Source: CAWFMO01 sp963817065
GTDB lineage: Bacteria; Actinomycetota; Thermoleophilia; Solirubrobacterales; 70-9
NCBI GenBank assembly: GCA_963817065.1
Contig: CAWFMO010000002.1
Coordinates: forward strand, 682,001 to 746,000
Length of the DNA stretch: 64,000 bases
Direction: 5' to 3'
Numbering within the stretch: the stretch's first letter is position 1; each line of letters starts with the position of its first letter. Both the position numbers and the translations under genes were made by a program. The notes below the pieces were generated by a model, which had not been told where the DNA came from, made no database searches, and worked only from the letters and a program-made list of their open reading frames with translations. This document shows positions 52,046 through 59,446 of the stretch, one piece after another.

Positions 52046-52637
52046 GGATGAAGCCCCAGATGTGGGCGGTGCGCAGCGGCACCTCGAAGCCCCAGGTCTC
52101 CTCGATCTCGAACCGCGGCGCGAGCAGCTCGTAGAGCTCGTCCTTCGAGCGGCTCGGCTCGCCCTCGTCTAGGCGCGTGATCATCGGCTTCAAGGGGCCG
52201 ATCATCAGCGTGTCGGCGCAGACGACGCGCGCCGGCACCGCCTCCTCGGCGATCCGGTTCGCCAGCCCTGAGACCTGTTCGTCGGGGAGGTGGTGGAAGA
52301 GCGCCGAGCAGACGACGGCGTCGAAGCCGCGCCAGGGAGCGAGGGGCTCGCGGGTGACGTCGGCCTCGGCGAACTCGCGCCCCCCGCCGCCGTAGCGGCG
52401 CCGCGCGGCGGCGACCGACTGCGGGTTGAAGTCGAGCCCGACGTAACGCTCGGGCTGGATCGCGCGCAGCAGCGGGCTGTCGCCCGCCCCGAGGTCGAGG
52501 ACCGAGGAGTGCGGGCCCTTTCGCAGGTCGCCCGCGATCTCGTTGAACATCCGCCGCACGTAGCCGCCGGTCAGCGAGAGCTGGGCGAATTTGACCAGCG
52601 GCCGCACCTTTCTTCCCCGCTCGAGCAGATCGGCCAC
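52026..52637 (-). CDS. Class I SAM methyltransferase
   Basis: Protein of 203 residues starting at GTG 52637. SSVLDLGAGDSPLLRAI is the SAM site, then YVGLDFNPQSVAAARRRYGG, FDAVVCSALFHHLPDEQ and VPARVVCADTL. The N-terminal KVRPLVKFAQLSLTGGYVRRM may lie along the membrane. It sits on the opposite strand between two GT-C-like paralogues, overlapping the end of the first by 20 bases. Its start is 19 bases from the start of the second. Confidence 0.82.
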   Translation of the reverse strand: MADLLERGRKVRPLVKFAQLSLTGGYVRRMFNEIAGDLRKGPHSSVLDLGAGDSPLLRAIQPERYVGLDFNPQSVAAARRRYGGGGREFAEADVTREPLAPWRGFDAVVCSALFHHLPDEQVSGLANRIAEEAVPARVVCADTLMIGPLKPMITRLDEGEPSRSKDELYELLAPRFEIEETWGFEVPLRTAHIWGFILTPRRL

Positions 52638-52642
52638 GCCCC

Positions 52643-52649
52643 TATTATC
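52643..52649. promoter_or_regulatory. Shared bidirectional -10 (TATTAT/GATAAT)
   Basis: On the plus strand TATTAT (52643-52648) ends eight bases before ATG 52657. On the minus strand GATAAT (52649-52644) ends six bases before GTG 52637. The hexamers overlap by five base pairs, so one element seems to serve both directions. Confidence 0.6.
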
Positions 52650-52656
52650 GCGGCCT

Positions 52657-54372
52657 ATGCCAGAGGAGACCGTCGACCGGCGGCCGACGCAGCTGCTCGC
52701 TCTGGCGATGGCGGGCTGCGCGGTCCTGCTGATCTGGGAGATGCGCGAGCACAGCCTGCTCTTCGACGAGTGGAGCTTCTTCGCCGACTACCGCGGCCAC
52801 GGGCCCGAGGTGCTGCTCAACCCGTTCGGCGAGAACCTCCAGCTGCTGCCGATCCTGCTCTACAAGGCCGTCTTCGAGCTGGCCGGCGCCGAACCGGTTT
52901 TCCTGAGGTTGCTGCTCGTCGCGCTCAACCTGACCTGCGCCGGGCTCGTGTACGTGCTCGTCGCGCGCCGCGTCGGCGGCTGGATCGCGCTCGCGGCGGC
53001 GGTGATGCTGATGCTGCTCGGCGCCGCCGGCGACGTCGTCGCGACGACGCTCGGGCTCGCGATCCTGCTCTCCGCCGCCTGCGGGCTCGGCGCGCTGGTC
53101 GCGCTCGAGGCCGCTGCGCGCGGCAGCCGCCGCGCCGACGCGGTCGCGGCGGTGCTGCTCGGCGCGTCGCTGGCCTCGAACAGCCTCGGGCTCGCGTTCG
53201 CGGCCGGCGCAGCGGTCGACGTCCTGCTCGTCCGGCGCGAGGACTGGCGGCGGCGGGTCTGGGTGATCGCGGTGCCGCTCGCGCTCTACGCGATCTGGCG
53301 GATCTGGGCGCTCGACCTCGAGCCCGTGGGCCCGTTCGCCGCCCACCCGGCCGAGATCACGCTCAGCAACATCGGCACCCTGCCGGGCTCGATCGCCGAG
53401 TCGGCCTCGGCGGCGGCGGTGACGATCACCGGCCTCTTCCGCGGGCCCGGCACCCAGGGGCCCGGCTTCTACACCCGCTTCGGTCCGCCGCTCGTCGTCG
53501 CGTTCGCGGTCCTGGCGGCGATCCGGCTCCACAAGGGGCCGCCGCTCGACCGCCGGGTGCTCGTCTTCGCCGCGATGCCGCTCGTCTACTGGGTCCTGAT
53601 CGGGCTCGTGGTCTCCGATCGGGTCCCGAACGTGTCCCGCTATCAGTACGCGAGCGCGATATTCCTGATCCTGCTCTTCGCCCAGCTCGGTGCCGGGCTG
53701 CGGATCTCGCGCGGGGCGACGATCGGCGTCTGCGCGGCGATCGCGGTCGCGACGCTGCCGAACCTGATCAACCTCCACGACGGCGCCAAGTTCCTGCGCT
53801 ACAACGCGCAGCTAAACCGCGCCGAGCTGACCGCGATCGAGATCGCCCGGGACACTGTTCCCTACGACCTGCTGGTCGAGCCCTACGGCGTGTTCAGCGG
53901 GCCCGACGTCGGCGACGCCGTCGCGACCAGGCGCGAGCCGACTACCGACATCGTGATCAGCGCCGGGCGCTACCTGAGCGCGCGCGACGACTACGGATCG
54001 CTCGCCTACGGCGAGGACGAGCTACTCGCGAGCCCGTCCGACGCGCGGCGGGCAGCCGATCTCGAGCTCGCGGCGGCGCTCGGGTTGAGGCTCGCCCCGG
54101 CTCCGGGGACGTTCGGCCCCACCGCCTGCTTCGCGCGCGACGGCGAGTTCGAGGCCCCGGCCCGCGGCGCGCGGATCGAAGCACCGGCGGGCTCGCCGGT
54201 CGCAGTCTCGCTGCGGCGCTTCAGCGACGAACCGGCGGTCGAGCTCGGCGAGATCCCGGCCGGCGAATCGATGGCGGTCGCGCTTCCGGCCGACCGATCG
54301 ACACGGCCGTGGCTGGTCAGCGTCTCGAATCGGCCCCTCGTCTGCCCGCTCAGCCAGGGGTCGGCGCCGTGA
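52657..54372 (+). CDS. GT-C-like polytopic membrane protein, paralogue 2
   Basis: Protein of 571 residues. The first loop is LLFDEWSFFADYRGHGPE with the Asp-Glu pair at 37-38, then NLQLLPILLYKAVFELAG. There are about ten helices to residue 390, then a soluble tail with VAVSLRRFSDEP and MAVALPADRS, ending in PLVCPLSQGSAP. It shares RYQYASAIFLILLFAQLGAG and NLINLHDGAKFLRYN with paralogue 3, to which it is closest. The start is set by the leaderless box TATTAT. The stop overlaps the next GTG (GTGA). Confidence 0.75.
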   Translation: MPEETVDRRPTQLLALAMAGCAVLLIWEMREHSLLFDEWSFFADYRGHGPEVLLNPFGENLQLLPILLYKAVFELAGAEPVFLRLLLVALNLTCAGLVYVLVARRVGGWIALAAAVMLMLLGAAGDVVATTLGLAILLSAACGLGALVALEAAARGSRRADAVAAVLLGASLASNSLGLAFAAGAAVDVLLVRREDWRRRVWVIAVPLALYAIWRIWALDLEPVGPFAAHPAEITLSNIGTLPGSIAESASAAAVTITGLFRGPGTQGPGFYTRFGPPLVVAFAVLAAIRLHKGPPLDRRVLVFAAMPLVYWVLIGLVVSDRVPNVSRYQYASAIFLILLFAQLGAGLRISRGATIGVCAAIAVATLPNLINLHDGAKFLRYNAQLNRAELTAIEIARDTVPYDLLVEPYGVFSGPDVGDAVATRREPTTDIVISAGRYLSARDDYGSLAYGEDELLASPSDARRAADLELAAALGLRLAPAPGTFGPTACFARDGEFEAPARGARIEAPAGSPVAVSLRRFSDEPAVELGEIPAGESMAVALPADRSTRPWLVSVSNRPLVCPLSQGSAP

Positions 54373-56168
54373 ACAGCCCGACCACGAACAACTTCCTCGC
54401 CCGGCTGCCGGCTCTCTCCCGCCGGCTCACCCCGCCGGTCGCGCTTGCCGCGGCGATGGTTCTCGCCGCCGCATTCCTGCTCTACGAGACCCGCGGCCAG
54501 TCGCTGTTCGCCGATGAGTGGGCGTTCTTCGCGATCTACCGCGAGTGGGACCTCGACGCGCTGCTGAACCCCAACTCGGGAAACCTCGTGCTCGGACCGG
54601 CGCTGGTCTACAAGGCGCTGTTCGGGATCTTCGGCGGCGGCGAGTACGTAGCGCACCGCGTCCTCTGGGTCGCGCTCGACCTGCTCAACGCCGGGCTCGT
54701 GTTCGTGCTGATGCGGCGCCGGGTCGGCGGCTGGGTCGCGCTGCCCGCCGCCGCGCTCCTGCTCGTCCTCGGCGGCGCCCAGGAGGTGCTGGGCGGGCCG
54801 CTCGGGATCGGGATCCTGTTCACGATCGCGTGCGGGCTCGGGGCGCTGCTCCTTCTCGAACGCCGTGACCGCCCCGGCGACGTCGCGGCCTGCGCGCTGC
54901 TCGTCGTCGCCGTCGCCTCCTACACCGCCGGGGTCGCGTTCCTGATCGCCGCCGCGGTAGAGGTCCTGCTCGTGCGCCCCGGCCGGCTCGACTGGCGCCG
55001 GGCGCTGCGCGGAGCATGGGTGATCGCGGTCCCGGTCGCGCTCTACGGCGCCTGGCGGATCTGGGCGCTGCAGTTCGACGACACCAGCGTCACCCTCGAC
55101 AACGTCCTCTCGCTGCCGAGCTCGCTCGCGGCGTCGGCCGCGACCGTCGCCGCGGTGATCACCGGCACCTTCCGCGTCCCGGGCTCGTCGGGGATCGCCG
55201 CCGGCGAGACGTTCACGACCGAGATCGGATGGGTCCTGGCGCTCGCCGCGGCCGGGCTCGTCGCGCTACGGGTCAGGGCCCGCGAGCGCTGGCCGATCGA
55301 CCCCCGGGTCTGGGTCTTCGCCGCGGCGCTGATCTCCTACTGGCTGCTGATCGGCGCCAACCTCGGCCCGACCCGCTCTCCCGAGGCGAGCCGCTACCAG
55401 TATCCGGCGGCGGTCCTGCTCTTCCTGCTGGCGGCTGAGCTCGGAGCCGGGGTCAAGCCGAACTGGAAAGCGGGGCTGGCGATCGCGGCGGTCTTCTTCG
55501 CGGGGCTGCTCGGCAACCTCTCGAACCTCCACGAGGCGTCGAAGTTCCTGCGCGTCAATTCGGAGGAGAACGTGGCCGAGCTCGCGGCGCTCGAGCTGGT
55601 GCGCGAGAACGCCCAGGGACATCTCGCCGTCGAGCCGCTCGCCCCGCAGGCGGTGCCGACCGACGACATGGTGATCCCGATCGACTCCTACTTCGCCGCC
55701 GCCGAGGGGTACGGCTCACCCGCGGACTCGCTCGATCAGATGAAGGCGAGCTCGAACCAGGCGCGCGAGCACGCCGACGCGATGCTCGTCCACGCCCTGG
55801 CGCTGCTCCCGGTCGCCGAGCCGCTGTCGGCATCGGCGCCCGCGACCCGCGTCGCCGGACCGCTGGCCCCCGAAGCTGCGAGCGGCGCCGGGGTGACCCC
55901 CGCGGGCCGCTGCCTCAGGGTCAGCCCCCAGCTCGCCGACGCGAAGGCCTCGTTCCTGATTCCCCCGGGCGGGTTCGCGATCGAGCCCGCACCAGGCGGT
56001 CCACCGGTGACCGTCTCGCTGCGCCGATTCGGCGACGCTTTCGTCGCCACCACCCCCGCCGCCCCACCCGGCGTCCGCAGCGTGGTTGCGATCCCGCCCG
56101 ACGCGGATCCCACCCCTTGGCACGCGGAGATCACGTCGAGCTACCCGTACGAGGTCTGCTCGGCCTAG
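54369..56168 (+). CDS. GT-C-like polytopic membrane protein, paralogue 3
   Basis: Protein of 599 residues starting at GTG 54369, coupled to paralogue 2. It has an extra 12 or so N-terminal residues, then the loop LFADEWAFFAIYREWDLDAL with Asp-Glu at 49-50, and LGPALVYKALFGIFGGG. Helices extend to about residue 390. The tail has VTVSLRRFGDAF and VVAIPPDADP and ends YEVCSA. All three paralogues keep a Cys close to the C-terminus and an LRRF strand. The 3' end overlaps the downstream methyltransferase convergently by four bases. Confidence 0.75.
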   Translation: MNSPTTNNFLARLPALSRRLTPPVALAAAMVLAAAFLLYETRGQSLFADEWAFFAIYREWDLDALLNPNSGNLVLGPALVYKALFGIFGGGEYVAHRVLWVALDLLNAGLVFVLMRRRVGGWVALPAAALLLVLGGAQEVLGGPLGIGILFTIACGLGALLLLERRDRPGDVAACALLVVAVASYTAGVAFLIAAAVEVLLVRPGRLDWRRALRGAWVIAVPVALYGAWRIWALQFDDTSVTLDNVLSLPSSLAASAATVAAVITGTFRVPGSSGIAAGETFTTEIGWVLALAAAGLVALRVRARERWPIDPRVWVFAAALISYWLLIGANLGPTRSPEASRYQYPAAVLLFLLAAELGAGVKPNWKAGLAIAAVFFAGLLGNLSNLHEASKFLRVNSEENVAELAALELVRENAQGHLAVEPLAPQAVPTDDMVIPIDSYFAAAEGYGSPADSLDQMKASSNQAREHADAMLVHALALLPVAEPLSASAPATRVAGPLAPEAASGAGVTPAGRCLRVSPQLADAKASFLIPPGGFAIEPAPGGPPVTVSLRRFGDAFVATTPAAPPGVRSVVAIPPDADPTPWHAEITSSYPYEVCSA

Positions 56169-57079
56169 GTCATCGATCGCGTCGGCCGCGCGATCACCAG
56201 CATCCGGTCGCGGAAGTCCGGGGTCCAGAGCTTCTCGGCGAGGCCGACGGCCTCGGCGCCGCGGGTCAGCCCGCGCGCCAGGCCCTCGCTGTAGCCGCCG
56301 CCGCGGCCGAGGTAGTAGCGGACCGAGAACGTCTTCGGCGCGGTCGTGATCTCCTCGACCGCGAATCCGTTCCGCTCGAGCAGCGTCGCGATCGAGCGGC
56401 GGGTGAAGTAGTGGACGTGGGTCGGGATCACCGACCACCAGCGCCGACCGAGCCGCCGCGCGAGCCGGCTGCCGGCGTCGGGGAGCGTCATCGCCAGCAC
56501 CCCATCCGGCATCAGCAGCTCGCGGATCCTCTCCAGGGCCGCGGCCGGGTCGGGAAGGTGCTCGATCACGTCGCCGAGGAAGACCGCCGCGGCGCCGCCC
56601 GCGGTCCCGTCGGGGAGCTCGGCCTCGAGCAGCCCCGCGGTCAGGACCTCGAGCCCGAGCCGGTTGCGGGCGTACGCGGAGGCGAACTCGCTCGGCTCGA
56701 CCCCGACCGTCCGCCAGCCTCGCGAACCGGCCTCGTCGAGCAGGAAGCCGACCCAGCAGCCGAGGTCGACGAGCGTCCCCGGGGCGGCGTGGGCCTCGAT
56801 CCGGTCGAGCACCGCTTCGGCCGTCGCGCGCTGGCCGCGCTCCTCGACCACGTAGTCCTCCGATCGCGCCTCGCCGTAGGCCTCGGCGAGGTCGGCCTCG
56901 GAGGGCATCGTCGAGAGCTGCATGTGGCCGCAGTCCGGGCAGCGGACGATGTCGGCGAGCGCCGATCCGTAGCGGTCGGTGGTCGGGATCAGGCCCGCCT
57001 CGCCGGCCTCTCCGGCGACGTTCATGTGGGGCACGAGGCCCGTCGCGCCGCAGGCGGCGCATCTCAACTCATCGTTCAT
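56165..57079 (-). CDS. Zinc-ribbon SAM methyltransferase
   Basis: Protein of 304 residues. The N-terminal ribbon has LRCAACGATG and VRCPDCGHMQ, which together can bind one zinc. The methyltransferase follows: TLVDLGCWVGFLLDEAGSRG, TVGVEPSEFASAYARN, VFLGDVIEHLPDP, LLMPDGVLAMTLPD and THVHYFTRRSIATLLERNGF. This architecture is that of the sugar C-methyltransferase-like group and matches the gene at 31.9 kb. It is divergent from a GT2 gene, with 20 bases between start codons. Confidence 0.85.
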   Translation of the reverse strand: MNDELRCAACGATGLVPHMNVAGEAGEAGLIPTTDRYGSALADIVRCPDCGHMQLSTMPSEADLAEAYGEARSEDYVVEERGQRATAEAVLDRIEAHAAPGTLVDLGCWVGFLLDEAGSRGWRTVGVEPSEFASAYARNRLGLEVLTAGLLEAELPDGTAGGAAAVFLGDVIEHLPDPAAALERIRELLMPDGVLAMTLPDAGSRLARRLGRRWWSVIPTHVHYFTRRSIATLLERNGFAVEEITTAPKTFSVRYYLGRGGGYSEGLARGLTRGAEAVGLAEKLWTPDFRDRMLVIARPTRSMT

Positions 57080-57087
57080 CGCGTCCG

Positions 57088-57093
57088 TATGAT
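57088..57093 (+). promoter_or_regulatory. -10 element of a leaderless promoter
   Basis: TATGAT ends six bases before ATG 57100. The 20 bases between the two divergent starts must also hold the promoter of the opposite gene, for which only weak CATACG or GATCAT boxes are seen. Confidence 0.5.
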
Positions 57094-57099
57094 CGCGCC

Positions 57100-58080
57100 A
57101 TGGCTTCGGCGCCGAGTCAGGGCGGGCCCGATCTGGCGCTGCTGAGCGTCGTCGCCCCCGTCTTCAACGAGGAAGAGTCGGTGGATGAGTTCATCCGCCG
57201 GGTCTCGACCGCGCTCGCGGGGACCCCCTACGAGCTGATCCTGGTCGACGACGGGTCGAAGGACCGGACCCCCGAGATCCTCGCCGGGCTCGCCGCGAAC
57301 GACCCGCGGCTGCGGGTCGTGACCCTGTCGCGCAACTTCGGCCACCAGGCGGCGCTGACCGCCGGACTCGACCACGCGCGCGGCGACGCGACGGTGATGA
57401 TCGACTCCGACCTCCAGGACCCGCCCGAGGTGATCCCGCGGATGGTCGAGGCCTGGCGCGGCGGCGCCGAGGTCGTCTTCGCGGTCCGCGAGGAGCGCCC
57501 CGGCGAGACCCGCTTCAAGCTGACCACCGCGCGCTGGTTCTACCGCCTCTTCAACCGCCTGACTCGGATCGACCTGCCGCCGCAGGCCGGCGACTTCCGG
57601 CTCCTCGACCGCAGCGCTCTCGACGCGCTGCTCGAGATGCGCGAGCGGAGCCGCTTCCTGCGCGGGATGACGGCCTGGGTCGGCTTCAAGCAGGAGCAGG
57701 TCGGCTACGAGCGCGACGCGCGCTTCGCCGGCGAGACCAAGTACTCGACCAGCCGCATGGTCCGGCTCTCGGTCGACGCCTTCTCATCGTTCTCGAGCCT
57801 GCCGCTGCAGGCGGCGACGCTGTTCGGCTTCATGTTCTCGTTCGTCGCCTTCCTCGGGATCCCGATCGCGATCGCGTTCCGGCTCTCGGGCTCGTTCGTG
57901 CCCGGGATCACGACGCTGCTGCTCGTCGTCCTGCTGCTCGGCGGGATCCAGCTGATCACGGTCGGGATCATCGGCGAGTACCTGGGCCGGGTCTACGACG
58001 AGGTCAAGCGCCGGCCGCTCTACGTCGTGCGCAGCCGCACCAACGCCGAGCCGCCGCCCGTCGAGGGCGAGCGGACCTAG
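57100..58080 (+). CDS. GT2 glycosyltransferase with two membrane helices (GtrB/DPM-like)
   Basis: Protein of 326 residues, paralogous to the transferase at 48.0 kb. VVAPVFNEEESVDEFIRR, LILVDDGSKDRTPEIL, SRNFGHQAALTAGLDHARG and the DxD motif IDSDLQDPPE are conserved. AGDFRLLDRSALDALL and FAGETKYSTSRM match the bactoprenol-phosphate glucosyltransferase group. Two C-terminal helices end in EYLGRVYDEVKRRPLYVV. It likely makes a polyprenyl-phosphate sugar. The oxidoreductase gene follows eight bases later, so they form an operon. Confidence 0.92.
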   Translation: MASAPSQGGPDLALLSVVAPVFNEEESVDEFIRRVSTALAGTPYELILVDDGSKDRTPEILAGLAANDPRLRVVTLSRNFGHQAALTAGLDHARGDATVMIDSDLQDPPEVIPRMVEAWRGGAEVVFAVREERPGETRFKLTTARWFYRLFNRLTRIDLPPQAGDFRLLDRSALDALLEMRERSRFLRGMTAWVGFKQEQVGYERDARFAGETKYSTSRMVRLSVDAFSSFSSLPLQAATLFGFMFSFVAFLGIPIAIAFRLSGSFVPGITTLLLVVLLLGGIQLITVGIIGEYLGRVYDEVKRRPLYVVRSRTNAEPPPVEGERT

Positions 58081-58087
58081 CCGACTC

Positions 58088-59446
58088 GTGAGGGTCGCGG
58101 TCATCGGCGCCGGCGTCGCCGGGCTCGTCGCGGGCCGCCGGTTGGCGCTCGCCGGGCACTCGGTCGACGTCTACGAGCGCTGGCCGGGACTCGGCGGCCA
58201 GGCCGCGACGATCGAGCTCGACGGCGCCCGGATCGAGCACTACTACCACCACCTGTTCACGAGCGACCGCGACATCGCGGCGCTCTACGAGGAGCTCGGG
58301 ATCGAGGACGCGATCGAGTGGCTGCCCTCGAGCGTCGCCGCGTTCGCCGACGGCCGGCTCTGGCCGCTGACCAGCGCGCTCGACCTGCTGCGCTTCCGCC
58401 CGCTGCCGCTGCGCTCGCGGCTGCGGACCGGGATCGCGACGCTGCGGATGAAGCGCGCCAAGGGCGGCCACGCCGACTTCGAGCACGTCACCGCCCACGA
58501 CTGGATCATCGAGAAGATGGGCCCCGACGCCTGGCGCGTGGTCTGGGGGCCGCTGCTCAAGGGCAAGTTCGGCTCCCGCGCCGAGGACATCTCGATGTCG
58601 TGGCTCTACAGCAAGCTGACCGTGCGCGGCGCCGACGACGCCGGGGGCGAGGTGCTCGGCTATCCGCGCGGGAGCTGGGAGCCGCTGTTCGAGCGCTTGC
58701 GCGAGCAGATCGAGGCCCACGGCGGCCGGGTGCTGATCGACCGCCCGGCGGCGGGGATCTCGCGCTCCCACGACGGGCGGCTCCGGGTCGCGGCGGGCGG
58801 CCCGGACTCGTTTCGCAGCGGCCGCGATCCGCGGGCGTTCCAGCGCGCCGGCGCCGAGGAGTACGACGCGGTCCTCGCCACGGTCTCGAACCCGATCTTC
58901 GAGTCGCTGCTCGACGAGGGGGTCGCGGGCGAGGTCGGGGAGGGGTACCTCTCGCGGACGCGCTCGATCGATTACCACGAGGCGCTCTGCCTGCTGCTCG
59001 AGCTCGACCGCCCGTTCTCGCCCCACTACTGGACCAACGTCTCCGACACCGAGCTGCCGTTCATCGGCCTGATCGAGCAGACCAACCTCGTCCCGCCGGA
59101 GCGCTACGGCGGCCGCCACTACCTCTACGTCGCCAACTACCTCGAGCCCGGCGACGAGCTGCTCTCGCTCCCGTTCGACGAGCTGCTCGAGCGCTACGAG
59201 CCCGGCTTGCGGAAGATGAACCCCGGCTACTCGCGCGACTGGGTCCGCGGGCGCTGGGTCTTCCGCGAGCCCGACGCGCAGCCGATCGTCGACCTCGGCT
59301 ACGCGGAGCGGATCCCGCCGCTGCAGACCGGCGCGCCGGGGCTCGTGCTCGCCAACACGACGCAGATCTACCCAGAGGACCGTGGGACGAACTACGGCGT
59401 CAGGCTGGGGGAACGGGCGGCTTCGGAGATCGAGCGCAGCCGCTAG
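58088..59446 (+). CDS. FAD/NAD(P)-dependent oxidoreductase (amine-oxidase/UGM-like)
   Basis: Protein of 452 residues starting at GTG 58088. The N-terminus is the FAD dinucleotide fold: VAVIGAGVAGLVAGRRLALAGHSVDVYE. GGQAATIELDGARIEHYYHHLF and the C-terminal TQIYPEDRGTNYGVRLGERAA match a group of protoporphyrinogen-oxidase-like enzymes coded in glycan clusters next to GtrB transferases. A UDP-galactopyranose-mutase-like or polyprenyl-linked sugar oxidation role is possible. No membrane helix is obvious. The 3' end overlaps the convergent membrane gene by 47 bases once that gene's frameshift is corrected. Confidence 0.82.
   Translation: MRVAVIGAGVAGLVAGRRLALAGHSVDVYERWPGLGGQAATIELDGARIEHYYHHLFTSDRDIAALYEELGIEDAIEWLPSSVAAFADGRLWPLTSALDLLRFRPLPLRSRLRTGIATLRMKRAKGGHADFEHVTAHDWIIEKMGPDAWRVVWGPLLKGKFGSRAEDISMSWLYSKLTVRGADDAGGEVLGYPRGSWEPLFERLREQIEAHGGRVLIDRPAAGISRSHDGRLRVAAGGPDSFRSGRDPRAFQRAGAEEYDAVLATVSNPIFESLLDEGVAGEVGEGYLSRTRSIDYHEALCLLLELDRPFSPHYWTNVSDTELPFIGLIEQTNLVPPERYGGRHYLYVANYLEPGDELLSLPFDELLERYEPGLRKMNPGYSRDWVRGRWVFREPDAQPIVDLGYAERIPPLQTGAPGLVLANTTQIYPEDRGTNYGVRLGERAASEIERSR

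Noticed and set aside
52290..56168. A 1,292-codon open frame on the plus strand
   Set aside because: Stops are rare in this GC-rich DNA. The frame crosses the antisense methyltransferase and an out-of-frame read of paralogue 2; only the part from 54369 has protein-like sequence.
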